In this document: positions 17,068 through 25,339 of the stretch, piece after piece | How positions within the stretch are numbered: the stretch's first letter is position 1 | Layout: each line of letters starts with the position of its first letter | Program-made: the position numbers and the translations under genes | Notes under the pieces: model-generated | Told to the model about the DNA's origin: nothing | Seen by the model: the letters and a program-made list of their open reading frames with translations, nothing else | Database searches by the model: none | Origin: JABDDM01 sp038240295 | GTDB lineage: Bacteria > Bacteroidota > Ignavibacteria > Palsa-1295 | Length of the DNA stretch: 38,385 nt | Reading direction: 5' to 3' | NCBI GenBank assembly: GCA_038240295.1 | Contig: JBBSDW010000009.1 | Span: 1-38,385, forward strand

Positions 17068-19137
17068 TTATTTGTCGACGTCGTAGACGCGTACCGGCAG
17101 CACCATGACGGTGTGACCATCGAACTGGAGTCGGCGCTGGATCTGGTAGGCGGTTTCGTTATGCAGTAATCGCTGATACCAACGCTCCTTTTGGAAGACG
17201 AGCTTCGATGCGAAGAAAACGGCTCGCGGATAGGCGCGTGCAACATGATTGCACACCTTTTCCGCTTCGCTGACGACCTCGGTGCCGATCGAAACCTCAT
17301 AGGCCGATGCGATGCCCAACCGTTGTGTAAGATCGACGTATCGTTGCAACGATTGCGCGGTCTCTTCGCGCATCACCTCGACTTCTTCCGCGCCCTTCAG
17401 CTTGACGGAATCAAGCACGCCGACCGATACGAAGATGAAGTTCTTGAAATGTTTCGGGAAAAGTTTTATGATGTTGAGCAGCGTGTGAATGCCGAGGCCG
17501 CCGTAACCGCCCACCATGATGACGGCAGTCGGTTGGGAGCGATCGAGCTGTGGGATGGAGAGCTGTTCGGTCGTTGGGATGTTGTCGAGTACTTCGTCGA
17601 GACGCGTCAAGTGGCGCTTGACGGTCAGGTAATGCTTCTTGATCAACAAGCACAAGCCAATCAAGGCCGAAGTGATAAGAAGGGTGATCCAGCCGCCCTC
17701 CGTGAATTTCTCGAGAATATTAACAACGAGAATAGAGAGGCAAAGCGTGAGGCCAATAAGATGGATAACGATCTTGCGGTACCAGTCCTTGTACTTCCGA
17801 CGGTTCTGAAACCAGTACCGAACCATGCCCGTCTCCGACAAAGAAAACGTCAAAAAGACGTTGATCGAATACATTAGTACTAGCGTGCTGGTATCCCCGC
17901 CGGTATATATTAGAGTTAGGATTGATGCGACGCAGATTATTAGCACTCCATTCTGCATCGTCAGTCGATCGGAGAGCGAGTTGAAGCGGTGGGGCATCCA
18001 GCTATCGTTCGCCATATTTGCCATCACTCTCGGACCATCGATGAAGCCCGCCTGCGCGGCTACGAAGAGCAGCGCCGCCTCCGAGCCCAGCGTCACTACG
18101 ATGAACCACTTCCCGATCGGCATTCCCGCAAGTGTCCACGTCGCTGCGAAATTTTCGAGAAGCACGGCGTTCATCGTTTTGCCTTCCGAGGGAACCACAT
18201 GAAAGAGCAGGTACAGCACCATAATACCCCCCGCCGTGATCGCGAGCGAGATCGCCATCAGGAGCATCGTACGCTTACCCGTCTGGATCTTCGGCTCTCG
18301 CATGATCGACAGACCATTCGAAACCGCCTCGATCCCCGTATACGTACCCGCGCCCATCGAATAAGCACGAACGAAAATTCGCAGCAACCCAGCAAACCCA
18401 AGCACGGCAAAGCCCATCTTGAACCCGTGACCAACCTCATGCACCACCGGCGTGATCTCCGTCGCACGCGTACCGATGCCGCCAATGATCAGGATGGCAT
18501 GCATCAATAAAAACAACAGAAAGATCGGGGTGAGCACCTTCACCGACTCCTTGACCCCTCGCAAATTCAGCAACGTCAGGAACAGGATCACGCCACAAAC
18601 CACGAATAGCTTGTAGTGGAAATATTCTCGAGGAAGAACGCTGAACACCTGATCGGCGCCGCTCGCGATCGATACCGCGATCGTTAGCACATAATCAACC
18701 AAAAGCGCACTTCCAGAAACTACGCCGAACTTCGGACCCAACAAACGCGTCGCAACCACATATCCGCCACCTCCGTATGGAAAGTGCTCGATGACGCGGC
18801 TATAGGCGTAGGAGATAATAAAGACCGTGAACGCCGTAGCGAGCGCGAGACCGACCGCAAGATAGGTGTGCGTACCAAGCGCGCGAAACGATTCATCCGG
18901 ACCATAGGCTGACGAGGAAAGTCCATCGGCACCAAGACCAACCCATGCCAGAAACGCAATCAGCGAAATGCTGTGGAAGACGTGTGGATCCCGAAGATTT
19001 CTCGGTGCGCCAAAGAGGGCGTGCTTGGCGCGTGTAAAACCCGAATCTCGGCGTACGCCAGGTTCGTCCGCCCGGTCGCCAGAATCAGTGCTCCCTCCGA
19101 GCGTAGAGCGGTCCTCGGAATTAGGGTCGGTCATCAT
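17068..19137 (-). CDS. KimA-like APC superfamily transporter (first of a tandem pair)
   Basis: 689 residues, the same length as the downstream copy and identical to it in long blocks (PHVFHSISLIAFLAWVGLGA, ADGLSSSAYGPDESFRALG, GFIDGPRVMANMA). It has the conserved D71/Y78 pair in helix 1, about 12 membrane helices and a C-terminal USP-like domain (AVIMVGGYGGLGIHTLLNII, RAVFFASKLVFQKERW). The N-terminal tail is longer and Asp/Ser-rich. Proposed role: potassium, or less likely amino-acid, uptake across the inner membrane. The two genes arose by tandem duplication and have diverged mostly in tails and loops. No Shine-Dalgarno sequence or consensus promoter is evident upstream of ATG 19137, where a repeat field begins. 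Confidence 0.8.
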   Translation of the reverse strand: MMTDPNSEDRSTLGGSTDSGDRADEPGVRRDSGFTRAKHALFGAPRNLRDPHVFHSISLIAFLAWVGLGADGLSSSAYGPDESFRALGTHTYLAVGLALATAFTVFIISYAYSRVIEHFPYGGGGYVVATRLLGPKFGVVSGSALLVDYVLTIAVSIASGADQVFSVLPREYFHYKLFVVCGVILFLTLLNLRGVKESVKVLTPIFLLFLLMHAILIIGGIGTRATEITPVVHEVGHGFKMGFAVLGFAGLLRIFVRAYSMGAGTYTGIEAVSNGLSIMREPKIQTGKRTMLLMAISLAITAGGIMVLYLLFHVVPSEGKTMNAVLLENFAATWTLAGMPIGKWFIVVTLGSEAALLFVAAQAGFIDGPRVMANMANDSWMPHRFNSLSDRLTMQNGVLIICVASILTLIYTGGDTSTLVLMYSINVFLTFSLSETGMVRYWFQNRRKYKDWYRKIVIHLIGLTLCLSILVVNILEKFTEGGWITLLITSALIGLCLLIKKHYLTVKRHLTRLDEVLDNIPTTEQLSIPQLDRSQPTAVIMVGGYGGLGIHTLLNIIKLFPKHFKNFIFVSVGVLDSVKLKGAEEVEVMREETAQSLQRYVDLTQRLGIASAYEVSIGTEVVSEAEKVCNHVARAYPRAVFFASKLVFQKERWYQRLLHNETAYQIQRRLQFDGHTVMVLPVRVYDVDK

Positions 19138-19269
19138 CGCTGATTACTTATAGCTGCTTACCTCGATCATTGAAAAGAGTGCGCCAAGAACTCGGACTCT
19201 CTTCCTTTAGTTCGTCCGAAAATGCATGAGCCAACCATTTTAGGCTGACTGGAGTAAACACTGCCCGAG

Positions 19270-19820
19270 AATGCATGCGACGCCTTCTCTGACCCCGGAT
19301 CGGGCAAGTGTGAAGTTTGATTTATAAACCATGATCGGAACAAGTCATCCTGATCGCAACGAGTCATTCCGATTGGAAGGAGTCATCCTGAGGCCAACGA
19401 AGGGTCTTACAACTCGATCGCCCAAACATAACGGTCGACGACCAACATTCACGTAACCGAACCAGAGTCAAGCAGCGCTCGACTCCACACAGAGATTTCG
19501 GTTGGCACAACTTCTCCCCGTGTGCAGGGAAGCGCCGCCTTCCTTGACCCTGATCGGGCAAGGATGAAGTTTGAATTATGAAGTATGATTGACCGGTCGA
19601 CCGCCAAGACTTCACCAAACCGAGAGCGAGTCAAGGCGGCGCTTGACTCCACACAGTAAAGATTTCGGTTGCCCCCACTCTTTCCCGTGTGCAGGGAAGC
19701 GCCGCCTTCCCTGACCCTGATCGGGCAAGTATGAAGTTTGAATTCTGAAGTATGATTGACTGGTCGACCGTCAAGATTTCACCAAACCGAGAGAGAGTCA
19801 AGGCGGCGCTTGACTCCACA
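19270..19820. repeat. Tandem array of a 163-167-bp unit (repeat family C)
   Basis: Unit starts (GAGTCAAGGCGGCGCTTGAC) are at 19465, 19628 and 19795. A partial unit covers 19279-19340. Each unit carries AAGGCGGCGCTT and, about 50 bp later, its complement AAGCGCCGCCTT, so each can form a large stem-loop. It also contains the phrase TGAAGTTTGAATTNTGAAG. Outlying pieces are at 22998-23030 and 38095-38123. Short open frames here repeat each other in parallel and are by-products of the repeat. The stretch 19138-20348 contains no other recognisable gene. Confidence 0.8.
19341..19410. repeat. Family E repeat (GTCATCCTGA...CGAAGGGTCT)
   Basis: Three close copies of AGTCATCC/AGTCATTCCGA are followed by AACGAAGGGTCTTA. 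The same combination occurs at 22889-22955 and 31005-31216 and, reversed, at 38160-38240. It interrupts the first unit of the tandem array. Confidence 0.5.
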
Positions 19821-20089
19821 GTTTGTCGTTCACTTTCCCCAACTCTTTCCTTCCGGACAGCTTGGGAAGTCGAACCAAATTATTTCGAGTCCGGAACTTT
19901 CAACATAAATAACTTCTATATCCTAACGCCAAAGCCCACGGCGACCAGCCACCGCCCGGATTTCCTTTTCGAGGCAACTTCAAGGCTCCAGTGAACCATC
20001 AATGACCCACTGATAAATGAAAAACTCCGCTCGTGAAGGACATGCCACAATGTTATCGGCCATTTTCCATTCAGCCTTCATCCTTTTAC

Positions 20090-20172
20090 TTCATCCTTGC
20101 CCAAGGACCCTCACCCTAAATCCCTCTCCCATTCGTTGGGCGAATGGGAGAAGGGTTGGGATTGAGGGGTTC
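20090..20172. repeat. Family D hairpin repeat (CCCTCTCCC type)
   Basis: TTCATCCTTGCCC leads into CCCTAAATCCCTCTCCCATT, paired with GAATGGGAGAAGGGTTGGG. The second copy (23018-23190) shares both arms but has an insert between them. Confidence 0.6.
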
Positions 20173-20348
20173 CATCCTCCCGATGGGCAAGAAGCCGGAC
20201 AAGGACTGGCGAGTCGCTCACTTTACGTCCCTCCCGGACACCGCATCGCAGACACCGAGAACCGAACGCCATCAAATGTAAGCAATTTCGGTCTCATGGG
20301 TTATTAAGAGAGTTGTGTTCCTTGTCAGGTCAAAAATCCTTCGGTTTG

Positions 20349-20888
20349 ATGAAACAAGTCCTTTTTCTTGCGTTCTCGTTATTGATGGCGGTACAGCGGG
20401 CCCCAGTTGATGCGGTGGCGAAGACGAGCGGAGTTGTCGAGAACAAGGCCGTTCGCGTATGGTCGGATGATGCCGATCTTTCTGTCTATGAGCTTTCAAG
20501 AAATCCAGCGACATCGGACGGGATATATGTGATCCCGACGGTCGGCTGGGGTAAAGATTATGTTGTCGCCTCCTATTCGTCGCTTTTCGAGCTTTCATTC
20601 GACTATCCGTCGGAATTCTCCATTGTTAGTGCGATGGACAACACGAATGTTGCCATTACACCAAACACCGACGTCCGCGCAAGCGTGGGGCTATTCATGG
20701 TCGGCCGCGCTGCGGCGCATTGCAACGAGATATATCGGCGCCTCAGGTCTCAGCGCTTCATTCTTTCGTCATTTGGAAGAGTCAGAGTCGCGAAGCAGGC
20801 GCTTCACGACACACAGTTAAGATTATCAAGCACTTCCCGCCTTCGCGGAAATGACAACAACAAACTGAATCTCCGATACGAGAATTGA
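20349..20888 (+). pseudogene. IgGFc-binding-like gene remnant: signal peptide joined to a middle segment
   Basis: The frame from ATG 20349 starts with a signal peptide (MKQVLFLAFSLLMAVQRAPV). It then enters the IgGFc-binding-like domain in mid-course: SGVVENKAVRVWSDDADLSV, YELSRNPATSDGIYVIPTVG, WGKDYVVASY, DNTNVAITPNTDVRASVG. The expected first 60-90 residues of that domain are missing. After about residue 125 the sequence is low-grade text from a family E-type repeat (EIYRRLRSQRF onwards), so the 3' end is lost too. The preserved segment begins at the same SGVVENK motif where the decayed gene at 12595-13550 stops. It is most likely a second, separately decayed paralogue. Confidence 0.7.
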
Positions 20889-20910
20889 TGATGGGATATA
20901 GGGTCACCCC

Positions 20911-22791
20911 CTAAGCCACCTGCCGCTCGATGTTCTCCTGCTCTTTGTATTGGAGTTCGTAGAGCGTTCGGTAGATTCCATTTTGGGTTAGTAACTCTGC
21001 GTGGGTGCCTTGTTCGCGGATTTCGCCTTTGTGGAGCACGATGATCTTGTCGGCTTTTTGAATTGTCGAAAGCCGGTGTGCGATCACGATCGAGGTTCGG
21101 CCTTTGAGAAGTTTTTCGATCGCGTGTTGTATTAATATTTCCGATTCCGTATCGATGCTCGATGTTGCTTCGTCGAGAATGAGGATGCTCGGATCGTGCG
21201 CGAGTGCCCGTGCGAAGGAGATCAATTGCTTTTGGCCTACGGATAAGATCGCGCCGCGTTCTTTCACGTGCGATGCATAGCCCTCAGGCAGGCGCTTGAC
21301 GAATTCGTCTGCACCGACGATCTCGGAGGCGCGGCGCGCAGCCATCGAAGTGATCCGTTCGTTGCCGAGCGTGATATTCGATTCGACATCGCCGCTGAAC
21401 AAAAACACATCCTGCAAAACGATCGCAATATGCCGCCGCAACGATTCCGGTTCGACGGTTCGGATATCCACGCCATCGACCAGGATCGTCCCCCGCTGAA
21501 ATTCGTACAGACGAGTGATAAGATTTGTGATCGAGGATTTGCCGGCGCCCGTCGCGCCAACAAACGCGAGCGTCTCGCCGGGCTTTACAGTAAACGAAAT
21601 ATCCTTCAGTACAAAATCTTCATCGTTATATGCGAACCAGACATTCTTGAACTCGATCTCGCCGCGCACGTCTTCAAATACCTTCGCATGCGCCAATACC
21701 GGGATGAATGTCTGATCGTCAAGTAGAGTAAAGAGCCGTTCCGAAGATGCCATTGCTCCCTGCAGAATATTATATTTATCTGCAAGATCGCGTATGGGCC
21801 GAAAAAATTGCTCGGTGAATTGTATAAAGGCGATTAGCGTACCGATCGTAAGCAGTGAGTGATTGCCGCTGAAGGATGTGCCGAGCACGAGCGAGCCGCC
21901 AAACCAGATGATGAGACCGTATGCGATCGAGCTTAGCAGTTCGACGCCAGGATAAAAAAGCGCATAATAAAGCACCGACTTGATATTCGCGGCTGCATGG
22001 TTACGGTTGATTTCCTCGAATTCCTTGAGCGATGCCGATTCGCGTCCGAATAATTGCACGGTGATCATCCCCGAAACGTGCTCGTTCAGGAAGGCATTAA
22101 TCTTCGCAATGAGCACACGTATCGTTCGATAGGATTCGCGCGCTTTTTTGCGAAAGATCGAAGTTGCGATGAGGAGCAGCGGCAATATGAGCGAAACGAT
22201 CACCGCAAGTTTCCAGGCTGTCAGGAACATGAACACGAAGATCCAGACGAGCACGAAGACATCCGCGAAGATCATGATGATGCCCGAGCTAAAAAGCTCG
22301 TTGAGAACTTCGACGTCCGTGGTAATGCGCGTGACGATGCGGCCGATAGGGTTGCGATCGAAATAACGAAGCGCGAGCGATTGGAGTTTATCCATCACCT
22401 CGCGTCGAAGATCATAGATCGTCTGCTGACCGATCCATTGCGTGACGATAGCTTGAAAATATTGTGCGAGCGCCTGAGAGATCACGGTACCGATCAGCAG
22501 TCCAACGATCTGAATAAGGCCGGGCGTATCGTTCTTAAGAATGTGATCGTCGATCGCAAGCTTGATGAGATAGGGGCGAAGCGGACCAAGTGCTGACATT
22601 AGGATCGTAATGACAACAGCGCCGATCACCTGCCACTTGTACGGCTGCAAATATTTCATAATGCGCCGCATCAAGCGCGCATCGTATGCTTTCCCTAAGA
22701 TCTCCTCTTCTTGTGCCAACTCGTCCTGAAAATTGTGATGAGGAGTAACAGACGGAGAGGACGAATTGTGCGAGTCATAGCCAAGCGTCAT
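20911..22791 (-). CDS. ABC exporter half-transporter (MsbA/MDR-like), fused membrane and ATPase domains
   Basis: 626 residues. Six membrane helices (about 50-330) are followed by an ATPase domain: Walker A GATGAGKS (412-419), Q-loop Q460, signature LSVGQ (516-520), Walker B ILILD with E541, and switch H572. The membrane part has the type IV exporter landmarks TIYDLRREVMDKLQSLALRYFD and PIGRIVTRITTDVEVL. It should act as a homodimer, or with a partner, exporting a lipid or hydrophobic compound; the substrate cannot be told. The N-terminal 35 residues are polar and unstructured. The signature ends in QKQ, within normal variation. It is alone, between a pseudogene and repeat-rich DNA. Confidence 0.9.
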   Translation of the reverse strand: MTLGYDSHNSSSPSVTPHHNFQDELAQEEEILGKAYDARLMRRIMKYLQPYKWQVIGAVVITILMSALGPLRPYLIKLAIDDHILKNDTPGLIQIVGLLIGTVISQALAQYFQAIVTQWIGQQTIYDLRREVMDKLQSLALRYFDRNPIGRIVTRITTDVEVLNELFSSGIIMIFADVFVLVWIFVFMFLTAWKLAVIVSLILPLLLIATSIFRKKARESYRTIRVLIAKINAFLNEHVSGMITVQLFGRESASLKEFEEINRNHAAANIKSVLYYALFYPGVELLSSIAYGLIIWFGGSLVLGTSFSGNHSLLTIGTLIAFIQFTEQFFRPIRDLADKYNILQGAMASSERLFTLLDDQTFIPVLAHAKVFEDVRGEIEFKNVWFAYNDEDFVLKDISFTVKPGETLAFVGATGAGKSSITNLITRLYEFQRGTILVDGVDIRTVEPESLRRHIAIVLQDVFLFSGDVESNITLGNERITSMAARRASEIVGADEFVKRLPEGYASHVKERGAILSVGQKQLISFARALAHDPSILILDEATSSIDTESEILIQHAIEKLLKGRTSIVIAHRLSTIQKADKIIVLHKGEIREQGTHAELLTQNGIYRTLYELQYKEQENIERQVA

Positions 22792-22888
22792 TCTCCCTCT
22801 TGGTTATGCAGGAAGGCACTACGACGTTGGGGATACATTTGAAGGTTGGGAGGATGCAATCTGTGTCGACAAGAACGACGTATTAGAA

Positions 22889-22955
22889 CAGTCATTCTGA
22901 CGAAGCGTCCGGTTAGCTTCGTTTTGCCTCAGTGCCTCGCGTGACGAAGAATCTT
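22889..22955. repeat. Family E repeat
   Basis: CAGTCATTCTGACGAAGCGTC and GTGACGAAGAATCTTACC resemble the repeats at 19341 and 31005. It is part of the gene-free stretch 22792-23580. Confidence 0.45.
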
Positions 22956-22994
22956 ACCATTCGTTTGCATGGTCGCTCCGAACGAGGCTATATC

Positions 22995-23190
22995 CATCAT
23001 ACTTCATAATTCAAACTTCATCCTTGCCCGGCCACCCTCTCCCTAAATCCCTCTCCCATTTTTGAGGAATTGGGAGAGGTACTTTGAGGATTTTTTTATT
23101 TAAATGAAATCTCCTTTCTACTAAATTTCTTTTGCTGACGAACGTCAGTGAAGAAAATTTGGCAGAAGGGTTGAGGATGAGGGGAGTCCG
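22995..23190. repeat. Composite of family C and family D repeats with an AT-rich hairpin insert
   Basis: 22998-23030 is the complement of the family C phrase at 19554-19590. It is fused to a family D copy (CCCTAAATCCCTCTCCCATT to AAGGGTTGAGGATGAGGGG). Between the D arms sits an AT-rich insert with its own stem-loop: GCTGACG/CGTCAG core, about 23122-23161. From 23191 to 23421 a degenerate GC-rich segment carries two copies of CGCGG(T/C)CGTCC. No gene is seen. Confidence 0.55.
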
Positions 23191-23421
23191 ATCCTCGGTC
23201 GGCGGCGGCGTTGTGGCGTAGGTACGCATTGTAGCTGGCGTCTATATGCTGGGCCGCTCAGGAAAAATCGCGTGGCGAACGTTGCGGCGATTGGCCGCCG
23301 CAGCGCGGTCGTCCGTGGTTAGCCCATGAGGAAGCATGGGTTTGGGGTACGTTTCGGGATTGAACGCCCCAACGCGGCCGTCCAACGCTTTTTTGAAATC
23401 AAATACACACCCCGATAGCCT

Positions 23422-23447
23422 CGCAAGCTGAAGCTCGCGCTACGTTT
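23422..23447. repeat. Solo family B (MITE-like) end upstream of purF
   Basis: CGCAAGCTGAAGCTCGCGCTACGTTT matches the right end of the family B elements at 32741, 33897 and 34862. A degraded second copy (GCTCGCGCTTCGTTTGC) follows directly. The rest of an element is not visible next to it. Confidence 0.65.
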
Positions 23448-23448
23448 G
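23441..23448 (+). promoter_or_regulatory. Outward -7 motif (TACGTTTG) in a MITE end upstream of purF
   Basis: The element end contains an exact TAnnTTTG motif pointing toward purF, 133 bp before its ATG. No TTG lies at -33, so activity is uncertain. Confidence 0.3.
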
Positions 23449-23580
23449 CTAACGCTCGCGCTTCGTTTGCTGATGCACGCGAAACGTGTGGGGATTTCTC
23501 TTCGAGAAGTTCTGTTTGGTGGGCGTCGAGATTGCAGAATGCATCTTGATTGTTTCGGGATACAAGAATTGGAGCCCATC

Positions 23581-25182
23581 ATGTACGACGAAAGCAGCAG
23601 GCCCGTCTATTCGGTCAATCTCGGCATGCCCGCCGAGATTTCTGATACCCTCACCGCCGATCCACTCGAAGATTTCGACCGGCCGCGATGTCATTGCGGC
23701 GTTGTTGGAATTTTCAATCATCCGGAGGCTGCGGTTAACGCTTACTACGCGCTGCATTCGTTGCAGCATCGCGGTCAGGAAGCGGCCGGAATACTGGTTG
23801 GGCGGACGGAAACGAATGGTCACGGTCCGGCAAGAAAGTTTGCGATCCATCGCAACAACGGACTCGTACTCGAAGTATTCAAGGAGCCAGGGCTTTTGAC
23901 ACGCACGCTTGCCGGCGATGTTGCGCTCGCGCATAATCGCTATTCGACGACGGGCGCCAGCGGCAAACTCGAAAATATTCAGCCCTTCTTCATGAACTAT
24001 CGCGAAGGAAATTTTGGACTTGCGCATAACGGCAACCTGACGAACACACGGGTGCTGCGTGAAGACCTGAAGCAAAAGGGGACCATCTTCCAGACCACGA
24101 CCGACAGCGAAATTATCCTCCATCTCATCGCGCGCTCGAATGCGGGCGATCAGATCGGTCAGATCCAGGATGCACTTCGCACTGTGCGCGGCGCTTATTC
24201 GCTCGCGATGATGTCCGATACATCGCTCATTGCGGCGCGCGATCCGAATGGAATTCGTCCGCTTGCGATCGGCAGGCTAAAGCGCGCCGATGGAGCGTGG
24301 GCTTATATCGTTGCCAGTGAGACCTGCGCGTTCGATATCATTGGTGCCGAATATATTCGCGATGTAAAGCCCAACGAGATCGTGATCATCGATGCGCATA
24401 CGGTGGCGACTGGCGAGATCCGCTCAGTCACGATCGTCGACGATCCGCCGGTACCGACCCATTGTATTTTCGAATATATATATTTTTCGAGACCCGATTC
24501 AAAGATATTCGAAGAGAACGTCGACCGCGTTCGCCGCAAACTTGGCAAGAAACTTGCGCATGAAAGCCCCGTACAACCAGAACCTGGCCGCAAGGTCACC
24601 GTCATCAACGTTCCCGATTCGAGCAACACCGCGACGCTTGGCTATGCCAGCGAGAATCAGAAGATGGGCAATGCTACAAAGTATCAAATCGGCCTGATTC
24701 GCTCGCACTATGTCGGCCGCACATTCATTCAGCCCGGTCAGGATAATCGGGAGATGAAAGTGAAGGTGAAATTCAATACGGTCAAGGGCGTATTGAAAGA
24801 CAGGCGTGTAGTTGTGATCGATGATTCGATCGTTCGCGGTACAACATCACGGTCGCTGGTAAAGCTTATTCGCGAGGCCGAACCTAAAGAAGTGCATTTG
24901 CGCATTACCTCGCCGCCGATCACACATCCCTGCAAATACGGAATGGATTTTCCGAGCAAGGGAGAGCTTATCGCAAACCAGCATGGCTGCAACGCGAAGG
25001 AGATCGGCGAAGCGCTCGGAGTGGATTCGCTCGAATATCTTTCAATCGACCGGTTACTGGAGTCTGTGCCGCACGTCAACAGCGAAGGTAAGTCGATCGG
25101 CTACTGCACGGCATGCTTCACTGGTAACTATCCTGTACCGATCGATGACATCGCAGAGAAACAAGTCGCGAACGACGATTAA
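23581..25182 (+). CDS. purF: Amidophosphoribosyltransferase
   Basis: 533 residues. It catalyses the first committed step of purine synthesis, forming phosphoribosylamine from PRPP and glutamine. ATG 23581 with GGAG upstream is preferred; an open frame continues upstream to 23446 through repeat sequence. The N-terminal nucleophile is C39 in HCGVVGIFNHPEAA, preceded by a 38-residue propeptide, so this is the processed type. Glutaminase motifs are YALHSLQHRGQEAAG, AHNRYSTTG and LAHNGNLTN. The PRPP loop is RVVVIDDSIVRGTTS. The four Cys of the Bacillus-type [4Fe-4S] cluster are present (THCIFEYIYFSRPDS, THPCKYGMDF, YCTACFTGNYP). It is flanked on both sides by family B repeat ends, with no purine genes nearby. 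Confidence 0.95.
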   Translation: MYDESSRPVYSVNLGMPAEISDTLTADPLEDFDRPRCHCGVVGIFNHPEAAVNAYYALHSLQHRGQEAAGILVGRTETNGHGPARKFAIHRNNGLVLEVFKEPGLLTRTLAGDVALAHNRYSTTGASGKLENIQPFFMNYREGNFGLAHNGNLTNTRVLREDLKQKGTIFQTTTDSEIILHLIARSNAGDQIGQIQDALRTVRGAYSLAMMSDTSLIAARDPNGIRPLAIGRLKRADGAWAYIVASETCAFDIIGAEYIRDVKPNEIVIIDAHTVATGEIRSVTIVDDPPVPTHCIFEYIYFSRPDSKIFEENVDRVRRKLGKKLAHESPVQPEPGRKVTVINVPDSSNTATLGYASENQKMGNATKYQIGLIRSHYVGRTFIQPGQDNREMKVKVKFNTVKGVLKDRRVVVIDDSIVRGTTSRSLVKLIREAEPKEVHLRITSPPITHPCKYGMDFPSKGELIANQHGCNAKEIGEALGVDSLEYLSIDRLLESVPHVNSEGKSIGYCTACFTGNYPVPIDDIAEKQVANDD

Positions 25183-25188
25183 CCCCAA

Positions 25189-25213
25189 AATGTAGCGCGA
25201 GCTTCAGCTTGCG
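25189..25213. repeat. Solo family B (MITE-like) end downstream of purF
   Basis: AATGTAGCGCGAGCTTCAGC followed by TTGCG is the left-end form, inverted relative to the copy at 23422. It begins seven bases past the purF stop. Confidence 0.65.
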
Positions 25214-25339
25214 ATTGTTTAGTGTTGGCACAAATGCGGGGATATTTTTATAACGCGGCATTCCAAACAGCGTATGGGACAAATGTCCTTCAGATTTGGG
25301 GAAATACTCCGACTATTACCTTATTGGCAGCGTGAAGGA

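Noticed and set aside
19465..19820. Direct repeats resembling a CRISPR array
   Set aside because: Units are about 165 bp and similar along their whole length, with no short repeat/unique spacer pattern and no cas genes.
20110..20172. Intrinsic terminator
   Set aside because: The hairpin has no T-run and no gene upstream on the + strand, and it matches the dispersed family D repeat.
23446..23580. N-terminal extension of purF by 45 residues
   Set aside because: The upstream part is MITE-end sequence. ATG 23581 has a GGAG site and gives a plausible propeptide.
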